DNA of 64,000 bases, taken from NCBI GenBank assembly GCA_015680685.1, contig MNCI01033448.1:1-64000 (forward strand), given 5' to 3'. The position numbers and the translations under genes are program-made. Of this stretch, positions 1-11,164 are shown piece after piece. Position 1 is the first letter of the stretch. Each line of letters opens with the position of its first letter. The DNA comes from Gnetum montanum. Taxonomy: Eukaryota > Streptophyta > Gnetopsida > Gnetales > Gnetaceae. Under the pieces are notes generated by a model that saw only the letters and a program-made list of their open reading frames with translations, was not told the origin of the DNA and searched no databases.

Positions 1-384
1 TCTTCTGCTGCTGAAAGAAATTGGTCAACATATTCTTTCATTTATGGGATCAAAAGAAATAGTCTAACTCCAAAAAGAGCTGAAAAGTTAGTATCTGTTC
101 ATAGCATGATTAGATTGGAAGAAAGAAAGGAAATAAAATATAAGCAATCACCTACTCTTCGTTGGGATGTTAATCCAGAAGATGATGATGTTCCAATAGT
201 TGATGATAGAGAAAGTTATTCTACTGACTTAGTTAATGTTCCTGGAGCAATGAATCTTAATATTGATGATTCAATCCTTGATGAAGATGATTACCATGCA
301 AATGATATTAATGACATAGAACAAAATGAAGCAGGTTTTACAAATTTACTCTTTAGAGTAGAGCAAGGAGAAAATATAGGCTAA
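1..384 (+). pseudogene. hAT-family transposase, C-terminal fragment
   Basis: The reading frame is open from the first base of the window to a stop at 382-384. It begins with the block SSAAERNWSTYSFIYGIKR, followed by NSLTPKRAEKLVSVH. This is the C-terminal dimerisation motif of plant hAT transposases (the S-x-x-x-E-R-x-W-S pattern). A low-complexity acidic tail rich in Asp and Asn follows, as in many plant hAT proteins. The catalytic part would lie upstream, outside the window, so I cannot say whether the whole gene was intact. hAT transposases cut and paste DNA in the nucleus. An ATG at 106 exists but lies after the conserved block, so it is not the true start. I call it a pseudogene because it is only a fragment here and its surroundings are all decayed elements. 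Confidence 0.8.
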
Positions 385-464
385 AATTAGAATTTGAACA
401 TTGTGACAATTTCTAAGCTTTGGCAAGAAACTCTTTTGTGATTTAAAGAGAGATAATTTTGTAA

Positions 465-492
465 CATTATCATATATATATATATGATAATG
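465..492. repeat. Perfect 28-bp AT-rich palindrome
   Basis: CATTATCATATATA is followed directly by its exact reverse complement, giving 14-bp arms with no loop, in the 3' flank of the hAT fragment. It could extrude as a cruciform or serve as a transcript-end hairpin. No function is shown. Confidence 0.8.
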
Positions 493-1080
493 CTAAAATA
501 TTTTATAATACACATGAGACTCAATAGTTAATGTTTCATTGCAATCTTTTAAGCAATTTTTAAGCATTAACAATATTTTTAATTTACATTGTACTTGTTC
601 TATATTCTACAATGTTTTTTATATGATATATGAGATTTAATTTTTTTAAAAAACTAATATATTTAAATTTTCTCTTTCACGTCCCCGGCTACGAACCCGT
701 CCCCACTTTTTTTTGAGGCACACGTACCCAACACGTTCAGAATCACGAATCCTTGATTCCTCGCTTCCACGAATCGGATTCTTTTGATGCATAGGTATGC
801 ACTAACAGATGCCTCAATGATAAAAGGAAAGTTTATCCAGCATAGGCAGCTTCATAATGATAAGAGTTTATCCAACACACAACCACCCAGGTTATGGACA
901 AAGAAGCGAACAACGTCCATCGTTATTCATATGCGTGAACATTGAATGTAGAGGGAGCAGTTTATCCAACACACAATGACCCAGATGATTCTGGATTCTA
1001 AACAGAGATGCGATCAACATTATACTGTTAGAGATGCGATCAACATTATCGTCAGCATATGCGTGGCTTGTCTTTCCCGT

Positions 1081-1365
1081 GTAGCATACAAAAAATAAAT
1101 TAAATTTTCTAAAATATTATCTTTCTAAAAGCTGTTTGACCATGTTTGCGATGATTGATTTGAATGCTGTGAAACTAGCAAGCATGATGCCGCATGAAAC
1201 GATGCTCAATAAATGAGACATTGGGTTATGGAATTGTATTTAAGTACCAAACAGCATTCGCTTTTATCATAGTTCATAGTTTCCAAATTTTCATTTTCCA
1301 AATTTTCATTAGGAAAAATATTTTGTTGTTCCATGCAACAAAGGACCTTGAGCATGCTATGAATT
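1081..1365 (+). repeat. Dispersed repeat, copy 1 (partner near 44199-44480)
   Basis: This stretch matches 44199-44480 in the same orientation, sharing phrases such as TATGGAATTGTATTTAAG and TTCCATGCAACAAAGG with many substitutions between. The two copies are 43 kb apart and neither carries a gene I recognise. Each has a TATA-like GTATTTAAG, so an LTR or a promoter fragment of a gene family is possible. Confidence 0.65.
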
Positions 1366-1778
1366 TAATGCATAAATTATGCATTTTTCTAATTTTTTTG
1401 TGTGAAATATGCTTTCTAAAATTTGAAAAGCATTTAAAAATGCATGAAGATATAGAAATACATTATATATATTAAATATATTAAAATGAAATGAAGCTTT
1501 ATTATGTTTAAAGACCTATAGGATCTATTGGCCAGATATTACGTTTTCATGAAAAATAAAGATAGACTCTACAAATTGATCAAGGACCAATAGGGCATCA
1601 GAAACAAATTATACATGTTTTTTGTTGTGATATTAAAACATTTCTCAAATGGGTAGTCATAGCACAGTCAAGGGCTTTTGATCTACATAAGCTACAAATG
1701 TGCCCTTCTTAGGGGAGTTGAATCCATCATCCACTTTCAATTTTAAAATGATGAAAACTTAAGTGAAATGTAACATCC

Positions 1779-1816
1779 CTATTAATTATTTATAAAATCC
1801 TATAAATAATTAATAG
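1779..1816. repeat. 38-bp hairpin at the LTR start
   Basis: Two perfect 16-bp complementary arms (1779-1794 and 1801-1816) flank a 6-base loop AAATCC. The arms are AT-rich with a CT/AG base. The hairpin lies 10 bp inside the proposed LTR start and may be part of the terminal structure. Confidence 0.85.
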
Positions 1817-2284
1817 AAATGCTATAAAACCCCAAGGCTCTCAATTTAACCTTGATTTAGAAATTCAAAAGGAAGCTGTAAAATAGTTAAATATTATTAA
1901 TTAGAAGCATAAATGCAGTAGAGCAATAGAGCAAAGAAAAATTTTATATTACTCACATACATAACTGAATAAAATTTATTTAGAGAAAATTCAAAATTTG
2001 CATAGTCATAAAAATATAAATATCAAAAAATCTTACTAGTTGAATCATAAAATAGCACACAAAGTAACGATTCTAATAACACTTGTTTCACCTCAATCTG
2101 ACATCTAAAGATAAAGATATTCACAATTGAAAATTATGAAATTAAATAATAAAATTAGAAATAATAAATAAATAAAATATTAATATATAGTTTTTGATGT
2201 CAACCTCGCCCATGCTAGGGATGGGGCCATGACTTATTGGTCCAATCACTAGTGATGAATCAGGGTTTATCAAGTGCTGATATT

Positions 2285-2438
2285 GGACCCTTGATGTCGG
2301 ACCCTTGACGTTGAACCCTTGACATTGGACCCTTGACATCAGACCCTTGACATCGGACCCTTGACATTAGACCCTTGACATTGGACCTCCGATATCAGAC
2401 CCTTGATATTGGACCCTCGATATCAGGTACGTGATATC
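2285..2438 (+). repeat. 14-bp minisatellite in the LTR U3 (11 units)
   Basis: Eleven consecutive 14-bp units of the form GGACCCTTGACATC run without gaps and become more divergent toward the right (units ending in GATATC). The array stops about 50 bp before the TATA box, so it occupies the U3 promoter region of the LTR. Confidence 0.9.
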
Positions 2439-2490
2439 ACGGCCTCACTAGCGATATCGGATACATGATATCATGGTTCCTGTGTGAGCC

Positions 2491-2498
2491 TATAAATA
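2491..2498 (+). promoter_or_regulatory. TATA box of element 1 LTR
   Basis: TATAAATA sits in the context GCCTATAAATACACAA, typical of plant LTR promoters. Transcription would start roughly 30 bp downstream. Confidence 0.7.
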
Positions 2499-3214
2499 CA
2501 CAATTGGGCACATGAGAGAGTCATAGGAAAAGTTAGTATTAGAGTAGGATCTTTTTGTCAATTTTCAATTCCTCTCAACCCTTTCCCCAGTGCATGCTCG
2601 TAGTGTGATGATTGTAATTGTACAAAACCTTTATTCAAGTGTGATGTACTTGGACACGCACATGACCGGCAATAAAGATCGAGATTACTTCATCATTGTA
2701 GCATTCACTTAGTTTTAACTATTATTTATTACTTTCATACTGAATATCTCTTTACCTTCCTCTCCTATCCCTGTTATTAAACATGGAATGAGTACGACTT
2801 AATCATGAGCATTTAAGTATGACTACTTAGTATCCCAGTAGTGTACCTAGGACATGCGCTTGGTAATCCTAGTAGTAGTACATGAAGTCCAAGATGTGTA
2901 AGGATGATTAAGGATGGATGCTCATCACACTTAGGCTAACTTAGATTTTCTTCTCCCTTTTCCTCTTAGCTTAAACAAAGTTATTTTCCATTGCCTCTAG
3001 GAGTAGCACTAGTCTAGGACCACATCATACACCTCACTCTAGACTAAACCATACATGCCAAAGCAAATACTAGTCCATGTGGAAAGACAACGAACTATGA
3101 TTAATGAGTAACTATTTAGATACCACAACTAGCCTATTTGCGAAGTTTGACTGGATCGGTCATGAATGCTCATATTCTTATGGTTGAGTGTAGGGGTACC
3201 TCGTCACTCATCAT

Positions 3215-3232
3215 TGGCACCATTGTTGGGGA
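3215..3232 (+). other. Primer-binding site, tRNA-Asp type, decayed
   Basis: TGGCACCATTGTTGGGGA lies directly after the LTR end. The 3' end of plant tRNA-Asp would pair with TGGCGCCGTTGCCGGGGA. The differences are all G-to-A or C-to-T, mostly at CpG sites, as expected from methylation decay. Confidence 0.75.
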
Positions 3233-3344
3233 CTGTGCTAGTTATTTAGATTAGTTACATCATCCAAGATCACTATGACGAAGCCTTGACGATATATCTT
3301 TCAGAAAGAAGTAATTGTAAAAAGTCACACACAAATTCACAACA

Positions 3345-4845
3345 ATGTCTCTCTCACAAGACTATGATAATGCAACAACTAGTAAGGTAATTCATTGGAG
3401 AACCAATGAATTATATGATGATGAAGACAAAGTTTGGAGTACTCAATCCTATGCAAGGATCTCGTATGTACATAAACGAAGACAACATCATTCTAATTCA
3501 CAACTTCATAACCTACCTAGTGAGAATGAATCCCTACTAGCCACTAAGAGCCTAATACATATACAAGAGGCTGTTCGAATATCCTGCAGGCATAGTAAGG
3601 AAAGCCATCTACCTAGGCTTGAATTAAACAACTTTCACAAGTTTTCAAGAGGCTATGATTTAGATTCGCAACATCATTTACAAGCCTTCCATGATGCTTG
3701 TGTATGGAACAATATTGCTAATGGATGATAAAAACTTAAGCTCTTTCCTCTGACACTCGTTGGCCAAGAAAAAGTATGGTATAGGTCCTTAAAGACCAAA
3801 ATCAATTCAACGTTGGCTAAAAATGGTAGAACTCTTCAATGAAAGATATCAAACTTATGCAAGAGTGTCAGCCTTGAGGAAACAAATCCAAGAGTGGAAA
3901 CAAGTGCAACATGAACCCTTGGACATGGCCTTAGAAAGATATTATGCATTGTTAAACATTTGCCCAGGCCATGGATTCTCTAAGGAGAGGCTAATGTATC
4001 ACATCATGGATGGGCTCCGTAATGAAACAAGGGAGACCCTAGGGATGTATGCCCAAGGTTAACTATACAAACTAAGAACCCACCAATTCCAAGAGCTTAT
4101 TAAGAGTGTAGCAAAATAAGAAGGAGAAATGGCTAAATGGGAAAATGTTGAAAGATCTTAATAGGACCAAAATCTTGAATTAGCAAAGGTCCATGATCAT
4201 GAAGAGGAGAAATCAACTCACCTCAAGGAGGTGGAATCATCTTTGCCAATACTACAATCACTAGATGAAATTGAGGCAAAGATCAATAAGAAGACGGAAT
4301 GGATACATGAAAAATGTGGAGAATATGCCAACATTATTAGAGGTAGAACCATGACGAACCAAGAAACAAGAAAGAACACCCTTAGACAATTGGAAAGAAG
4401 GGTCGAAGAGAATAAGAACTCAACTACTAATCATATGTATCAATGTAACATTTGCCTATATGATCATCCCAAAGGTCAATGCCCAATCTTGTCACATTTA
4501 CATGAGCATTGGAGAAGAATGTTACATTTAGAGTTCGTACAAAAATACTATGTTCAATCACAATGAAAAAAATCCTAGTTGTGGGGGAGGCCACCCTCAA
4601 ACTGGTCACACCCTTCATATCATCCAAACCTAAGTGCTTATCAGGTTCAACATCCTGTTTCCCCAATCGGGTCAACATATTCTATCTCACTACATTGTTA
4701 TTATTCTTCTAAGTACTACCAACCCGTGTCCTTTCCAACAAGATCACCACCTCATGTTCCTTATACTTCTTCTTACTCTCAATATTCTCATCCTTCACCT
4801 CCTTCTACATTGCCACCAATAGTACCAGAAGGTTTTGCACCATAG
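3345..4845 (+). pseudogene. Athila-like gag, broken
   Basis: Several frames of one former gag polyprotein follow each other. A capsid-type stretch at about 3600-4062 contains LKLFPLTLVGQEKVWY and LFNERYQTYARVSALRKQI, the pattern of the plant retrotransposon gag domain. Near 4441-4488 lies CNICLYDHPKGQC, a degenerate zinc knuckle. A Pro/Ser/Tyr-rich linker then runs to 4845. Stops and frameshifts interrupt it at about 3728, 4062, 4160 and 4566. Gag would form the virus-like particle that holds the element RNA. The ATG at 3345 is 113 bp downstream of the primer site, a usual distance. Protease and the rest of pol are missing because the element is cut at about 5205. Confidence 0.75.
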
Positions 4846-5204
4846 CACCAACCCACCAAAATTACTTGTGCTACTACTATCAACCATAGTGGGAATCCTT
4901 CACAACGTTGAAAGTGTCCTTTCTTTAGGCATGACCATAGAAAGGGATAACATAGTTCTGAGATCATTGCATCTTCCCACTTAGTCACAAGTTCAACACT
5001 ATGGTGCATCTTTCTCCTCAAACTAAGATCCTTGTAGATCTAATGAAAAATGGAAGTAAGAGTAATAAAGGCACTCAATAATGAAACCCAATGCTATTCT
5101 AGGGGGTCCCACTGGAAAGTCATGCACCCATGGCTAAAGGTAAGAAACTTCTCTAGATCACACGAAACAAAAAAAAAAGGAAAAGAAAAGAAGAGAAAGT
5201 GTGC
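4846..5204 (+). other. Decayed remainder of element 1 up to the junction
   Basis: No domain is recognisable. The last 45 bases before 5205 are purine-rich (runs of A and AAGAG), just before sequence homologous to RT on the opposite strand begins. This is the broken edge of element 1. Confidence 0.5.
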
Positions 5205-5205
5205 C

Positions 5206-6043
5206 AAAGATATGTCATGGCTCATTGATATGTTGCTTTGGTATTTTTTAGCTCGAAGGGCATCATAGTGTAACAGAAAGTCCCCTAGGGCATCATAAAT
5301 GTTGTGGTAAATTGATGTTTTGGATTAATACGAATTTGATTATAACCTAAGAAACCATCCATAAAGGATAGAAGGGCGTGACCAGCTGTTGTATCAATCA
5401 GTTGGTGAATACTTAGTAACGGAAAATTTTCCTTAATCGTAGCTTTGTTCAAATTCTGGAAGTCTATGCAGATGCGTATTCCCCTCATTTTCTTAGAAAC
5501 AACTATGATGTTGGACACCCAATCTGAGTAATCAACAGCGTGAATGAAATCAGCCTGATACATCTTGGTGATTTCATTACGCACTGCTAGCGCGATTTCT
5601 GGCTTAATCTTTCGTGCCTTCTGTCTAATTGATTTGATGCATGAGTCTAAGATTATGTTATGCTGTATTAATCTTAGGTCTAATCCTGGCATGTCTTTGT
5701 ACAACCATGCAAATACAGCAGCGTTATCTTGGAGCACTTACGTTATGCCACTTTGTGTCTATTGGTCTAGGAGGGAGCTAACTCTAAGAGTTTCATTTTC
5801 ACCTTTGTGCGTAACCATAGGGACCTTGTTGAGAGGGTCCTCAGTCACATCACTAGCTTCGAGGTCTAGAGTTCGGGCCAGATGTTCTAGCCAATCTAGG
5901 GATATTTTCGATGTTGCTATGGTTGCATCACAAAGGGAAGGTTCTGTTCCTATCAACATGGGATTAAGTTGTCTAATGGTCTCCCCATATGGGCTTGTTA
6001 AGGCTAGGGGTGCGAATAAAGCTGCATCCATTTGCGAATTTTC
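5206..6043 (-). pseudogene. Reverse transcriptase N-terminal part, copy A
   Basis: From 6043 downward the frame reads through a pre-RT region (PYGETIRQLNPMLIG) into RT proper with IRICIDFQNLNKATIKENFP, then LLSFMDGFLGYNQI, matching copy B. A TAG follows FMMP where relatives have Trp (WGTFCY). After it the frame continues as GTFCYTMMPF and homology ends near 5210, before the YxDD motif. RT copies element RNA into DNA. The frame is entered at a good splice acceptor, TTTTGTAG at 6044-6051, and no ATG lies close upstream, which fits an Ogre-type intron before RT. Confidence 0.85.
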
Positions 6044-6498
6044 CTACAAAACAGAAATGCCAAAAATGGAAGTTGTTACATTGTTTCTTTTTTTTTGCCG
6101 GTCTGCTGAAACAATGAGAGTAAGAGTTACGTATTAGAGAAGCTTCCAATTTAAAGTCTTAGTGGACCGTTACAAATATGCATAGTTTGTAAAAAAATAT
6201 GACGAGCTAGGCTTCCTAGATGCTAGCATGTGACTTTTGTAAGGTAAGATAAAAGATGTAACGTGGCATGTCTAGCGTGTCATGAAATTTGAATTTTTGT
6301 ATAGATTGTAGTTAATGCATCCGGATTATGAGGTGATAAACTATGTATTAGTTTAGGGTCATTTCAGACCATAATTCACATGATATCTACGAAATTAATG
6401 CCCTGATCTTCGTGTTTCATGTCATACTAACACCGGTGTTTCGGGAAAGTTCCGCATCGATCGGGCAGAAAAAATTAGTTAGTTTCAAGCATTTCGTT

Positions 6499-6504
6499 TA
6501 TAAA
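6499..6504 (+). promoter_or_regulatory. TATA-like box of the antisense gene, copy A
   Basis: TATAAA in the context CGTTTATAAACCAGTGG lies 122 bp upstream of the antisense ATG. It aligns with CGCATATAAGTAAGTGG upstream of the same gene in copy B. Conservation between diverged copies suggests a real promoter. Confidence 0.55.
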
Positions 6505-6625
6505 CCAGTGGTTTATGCTCGAAACAAGTTATAGATATCACGAATTTGGATCTGGCTATAGTAGAAAGGAAGCGTGAGAAAGGTGTGAATAGACGATTTT
6601 GCGAAGATTTTGTTCAATTGCAACT

Positions 6626-9600
6626 ATGGCACCAAAGGTCAAAGGAAAGAATGCCAAATTGGCTAAGATTGACGAAGTGTAGGAGAGTTTGCAACGGGCT
6701 TCGCAAGCTAGAGTCAAGGCTCAGGAGGTTACTTCGCTTAATCGGTAAGTCACCATTCACCCTTTTGCACTATCGTTATGTCTTTGTTGCAGTGTCATAG
6801 TTGTATTTATTTTGAATGTGCATGTTGCATCGAGCGTTACTATCTATTCACGCGGACTGAGCTATTGTAGTTTGTTATATTACTCTTAGAGACGGAATTT
6901 GTATTGTCACAAAGGTTTGGGTAATATTGAGTAATACTGTGCAGATATAATGTATAGCTGGAAAAATCTAAGTATTGTATCCATGTGTGGCGTAATCAGG
7001 GTTTTGTTTTCTTTTCTTTTTCTCGTCCGTAATAGTTACATGTTACACTGGAGTAATATGCAGTGTTGCTTTCATCGCCATTGTCAAGGACAAACCTTGA
7101 GCTATTGCAAGGGTTTGGGCGATTTTGGCCATGCATTTCCAGTATACTCTATAATTTTTTTGGGATCGTGAGAACCCTAATGTAGTGTGATGAATGTTCA
7201 TGTCTAACTGGTTTGTCTAATAGTAATACATTCTTTTTTTTTATTGTATAGTATTATGCTAAAGCCCGTCCTAATCATTTTGGACATCGTGGGCATTCTA
7301 TGTTGCATACATGTTCCCGCAGCCAATGTTCCTCCTCCTCATGCTCGTATAAAGGAGGAGGCGGTGTGGTACCGAAGGGGTGCATGGGAGTTCTTATAGT
7401 TTTTACTTTGTAATTTTAGCGTAATCATCTGGTCACATCTACCAGGAGATGTAGCTGCTGCTATTTTAGAGATGCTACTGGTTGGTTCGACGCAGAGCAT
7501 CTTGACATTCCTGTCAGATGGCATGATTGAAACTATGCAAGTGCAAGACCACGAACAGAGCACCAAAGGTTTGAGGCATTTGCGTTGGATCTGGGAGATG
7601 CCCAGCTTTAACTGTTATCATGCCTACAACACTTTGTTCATGGCCTGCCATCTCACAACCTACTTCCAGAATCCACCTAGTACCATGCATTATGCAGGTG
7701 GGTAAGTTTTTTTTTGTTTTCGATGTGTTGTAATATGCTAGCTATTGTTTAAATTTGCATTGAGCGTAAAGGATTTGCCTATCTTCTGTGATATAGATTC
7801 TTTATCAATGATAGTGGTCTCTTGGGCAATAACGATACATTGTCATTGACTGAAAGGGCTATAAGGGAATTTACTTCTATCAGCAATGTACCGGCCAGTG
7901 TCATGGGACAATTGGCGTTCGAAATCCTAGAATACCCTACCCACTATGCCAACTTCTTTTCCAGATGAAAAAAACTCAGATGGCTAGATAGGGAGTGGAC
8001 TTTGGACCCTCCCCTCACCATTGCAGATGTGCAAAGGAAAGTCCCTCTATTTTCTTTGCCATTCGGGCCTGGTAAAATTTATTATGATGATGAATTGTAT
8101 CAATGTTATTAGCTGGTGATGATATATGAAGTTGTCTCATTTTTGTTACCTTGGCTTAGCTATTGTTTTATGTTAGCAGTTAGGGAATCATGGGAAATTA
8201 CGATCATGGCCTTCGGTCGTGAGGCAAACAGTCTCTTCTTTAATTATGGTGAGATAAAGGAGATACAACATTGGCTTGGCCATAGAGTAGCCCCAATTGT
8301 GTTAACCAATAACCTTCGGGAGGATGGACCGATGGACCTATTCTTGGCCATAACCCCTGATGTTACTGCGGGTGAAATGTTGACCCTAGTCAACTCCTTC
8401 AGTGAAGAAGCTAAGTGTCTTTGCATATGTGTGCATAATGTGCACGTAAATTTTGACGTTGACCCTCAACTGTTCGCCGATCTCTTAGGCATTCCCTCCG
8501 AAGGCTTTCCTATAGAGGAAAAGTCGAAGAGGAGTTCTAAGTACTAGTAAGAGATAGAGGAGTGACTAGGGGTTAAGAAGGAAGTTAAGGGAATCCTCGT
8601 TGACAGGATCGAGTTGGAGGTGGTCCATACTATTTACCCCCTTTTTCAAGCTCGGACCTTCCCCAGGACACTCTTACAAGGAAGATTCTTCACCATAGAA
8701 TAGGCACGGATTATGCGAGAGGTCATGGAGGAGGGGACTTAGTTCAATTGGGCGAGCTATTTTGCTGAAGGCTTACACATTGAAATGGTCAGGTTTTGCA
8801 AGAAACTAGAGTCCTATTTTAATGTGTATTTTGCCTTCTTCATAGCTTGCTTTCGGAGTTTTTCTGAATTTCTGGTAGTCCACAGGAATGGGTGCAACAA
8901 GACTGCAACTAGATTTCCAAACCATGGATCTCCCATGTTTTTGGTACTACCTGGTCACAAGACCCTTCGAAGGGATCAGGGAGTCATTATTAGTAACAAC
9001 TAAAAATATGGCAGTGCCTCGAACGCGGGGTCAAGATAGGATGGGTGGGGTGCTCCCCTCTTACACCAACGATGCGTCGAGGGGGAAGCGCCTGGTAACT
9101 GAAATAGTGGATTCATCAGTGCCACAGAAGAAGCCTCGTTTGACTGAGGAACCTGCTGAGCCAGCAGGTGGTGTGGGGAAGAAGATGCAGGTCAGATTTC
9201 AGAGGAGTAATCCTCCAGCTAGTAAGTAGCGAAACGTAGTAATGGATATGGTTATGCTATACATAGACGTTGTTGCGTTGCGTAATGTCTATTGAACAAG
9301 GGTGAAATCCTGTGGTAACTAACGATGTTGTGTGACAGTGAAGGAGAAGGTTGTGGAGCGGTTGACCCCCAAAATAAGGGCAATGGTTTTGCAGCGCAAG
9401 GAAGGGGCCCCAGCCTTGGAAAAAGATGCTTCAGCCAATAAGGTGAGCAATGTGCAGATTCCTGCACATGAAAAGGAAGTAGTAGTGGAGGATGCCGAAG
9501 TCCTTTCAGCTAGAATAGGAAGAGGTAAGTGATTTGTCACTCAGTGAGGTTAACTTTTATAGCGTACTAGACTCTAGACAACTACTTCAAAAGGTTATAC

Positions 9601-11023
9601 TGGTCATCGTAATGTCTTGGTTATGTCTTTATATGGAATTTGTTCTACGTAACAGGTGACCAAGGCATACACTTGTCAACAGTGGTGACTCGATCTTGGG
9701 ACGAATTTCCTGATAAATTCACCTTTATGGAGGGCGTTGTCCAAGATATGATCAGTCGCTTAGAGCGAATTGATTCTGAAGCTGGTATGTTACAATCATT
9801 ATGCAGAGGTTATTCTATTGTGGAATTATGCTACCTAATTATGCCTAACTGCCATTTTATGTTATTAGGAGCTCACCTCAGATGGGATCCGTCAGAGCTA
9901 ATTGATTTAGATGCCATTGAACCCTCATCAGAAGAGACCATTGTGCCATGCAACATTTATGACGAGATGCGTAAATGTGCTATATACTCAACTCACTCCT
10001 TATGGGAATGTCAAAGCATAAACGAAGACCCTTGGAAGAGACTGCAAAGGTCAGAGAAGGAGAGGGTGGCTCTAAGTGATGAGGTTGGGGATTAGAGGTT
10101 GCGAAATGAATTCCTATAGGCTTAGGGGATGAACAATGAGGACTAGTAGATGAATGTTGTTAACTATGTCTGTTATTGGACGATCGTCAGGAACAGTGTC
10201 CAAACTAGCCATGAACTGGTCGAGCAGCGAATGCAGATGGATCTCCTATCTCAAAAAAACCAAGACTGGAAGGACTTTAGCGCAAGTGTCCAAGAATGGG
10301 GGCAGATGTAGAAAGATCATAAACATGTCTATAAATGGGAAAGTGCTGCTTATCATCAATGTTATAGGGATTCTACCATTGAGGCTCAGTCCCTTCGGCT
10401 ATTCCTCGATGTCATTGGTGCTTCTAGATCATTTGAAAAGTTTCAGGAGCAAGTGACGGTAAGTGCCTCTCTAGAAAGGGAAATGAATCTTCCTAGGGGT
10501 GAGATTACTGTCCCTTCTTTCTTCCCTAAACCACCCCGATGGACCCCTATGGAGAAGGGGAAGGTCAAGGCTGGAGCTAATCTAGGGGATGGGGTTTGGT
10601 GTGAGCCTACCGAGGATGAAATTATGCAACATCTGTGGGTTGGCCTAGAACAAATCCTTTTTGTTGTCGATGCAAGACCATCACAGGTAATTCATAGTGT
10701 TATTGTGTTTTTGTCAAACTTAGTTTTGATGGTGATGTTAATACGTGTGTCATGTCTAATTGCAGGAACGTCCTGAGGAGAATCCTCAGCAGGATGAAGC
10801 TAACAAAGGTGGCGGTCCTCATGAAGAGGGTCTATAGGAAGCAGAGCGTAATGAAGATAGTCAATGCCATGGCAAGAAATCCCCTACTGAAGAGCCTCAC
10901 AAGGATGGCTTCCATGACAAAGAGATCTCTCATGAAAAAGGTGGCCCCTATGAGGATGATTTCCTTGAAGTAGAGGTTGAGCTGGGAGATACGGGAGACA
11001 GTGGTGACAAGGGAGCTGCATAA
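6626..11023 (+). pseudogene. Antisense passenger gene with HAD/FCP1-like domain, copy A
   Basis: Eight exons can be drawn with GT/AG ends: 6626-6744, 7252-7701, 7797-8071, 8180-9221, 9339-9524, 9656-9784, 9869-10686 and 10766-11023. The phases join correctly, and exons 1-3 have exactly the lengths found in copy B. Exon 2 encodes LKPVLIILDIVGILCC, later FSVIIWSH, then YHAYNTLFMACHLTTYFQNP, aligning with the DLNGLL, VWSS and NTLLxDDSPYK-NP motifs of plant NIF/FCP1-like HAD phosphatases. The first Asp survives but the second Asp and the DD pair do not. Exon 4 is an unrecognised domain, exon 7 a coiled coil (LVEQRMQMDLLSQKNQDWKDF), and exon 8 an acidic tail ending GDTGDSGDKGAA. Several stops and one frameshift in exon 4 make this copy dead. 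It runs opposite to the retrotransposon. Confidence 0.7.
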
Positions 11024-11164
11024 CATGGCTGTATTAGCCATGGTTTTTAATGTGGCAGAATAGAATGAGAGACAATATTTTTTCTTTTAACATATTTAAT
11101 GAAAATTATGTCTTGAGTTTAATGTTCTTTTTTTGTTTTCTTTGTATGTAAAGCATAAATGGGA

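Larger units (their letters stand above)
385..1768. other. No gene seen; AT-rich sequence with short repeats
   Basis: No reading frame here resembles a protein. The stretch at about 670-790, rich in CCCC and CACG words, looks like sequence downstream of hAT genes. At about 867 and 958 the phrase GTTTATCCAACACACAA is repeated, and at about 1000 and 1030 AGAGATGCGATCAACATTAT is repeated. These short duplications have no clear function. Confidence 0.5.
1769..3213 (+). mobile_element. 5' LTR of an Athila-like Ty3/gypsy element (element 1)
   Basis: The right edge is set by CA at 3212-3213 immediately before a decayed tRNA-Asp-type primer site. The left edge is placed at the TG of TGTAACATCCC, a common way for plant gypsy LTRs to begin. 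That start is inferred because no second LTR survives for comparison. The proposed length is 1445 bp. It contains a 38-bp hairpin near its start, a 14-bp minisatellite and a TATA box (TATAAATA at 2491). The U5 part shares phrases with the reverse complement of about 26086-26920, so another LTR of this family probably lies there. Confidence 0.65.

Noticed and set aside
5565-6137. Open frame of 190 codons on the plus strand over RT of copy A
   Set aside because: It is antisense to conserved RT sequence. A similar antisense frame covers RT of copy B (57573-58082), explained by RT codon use, with no domain of its own.
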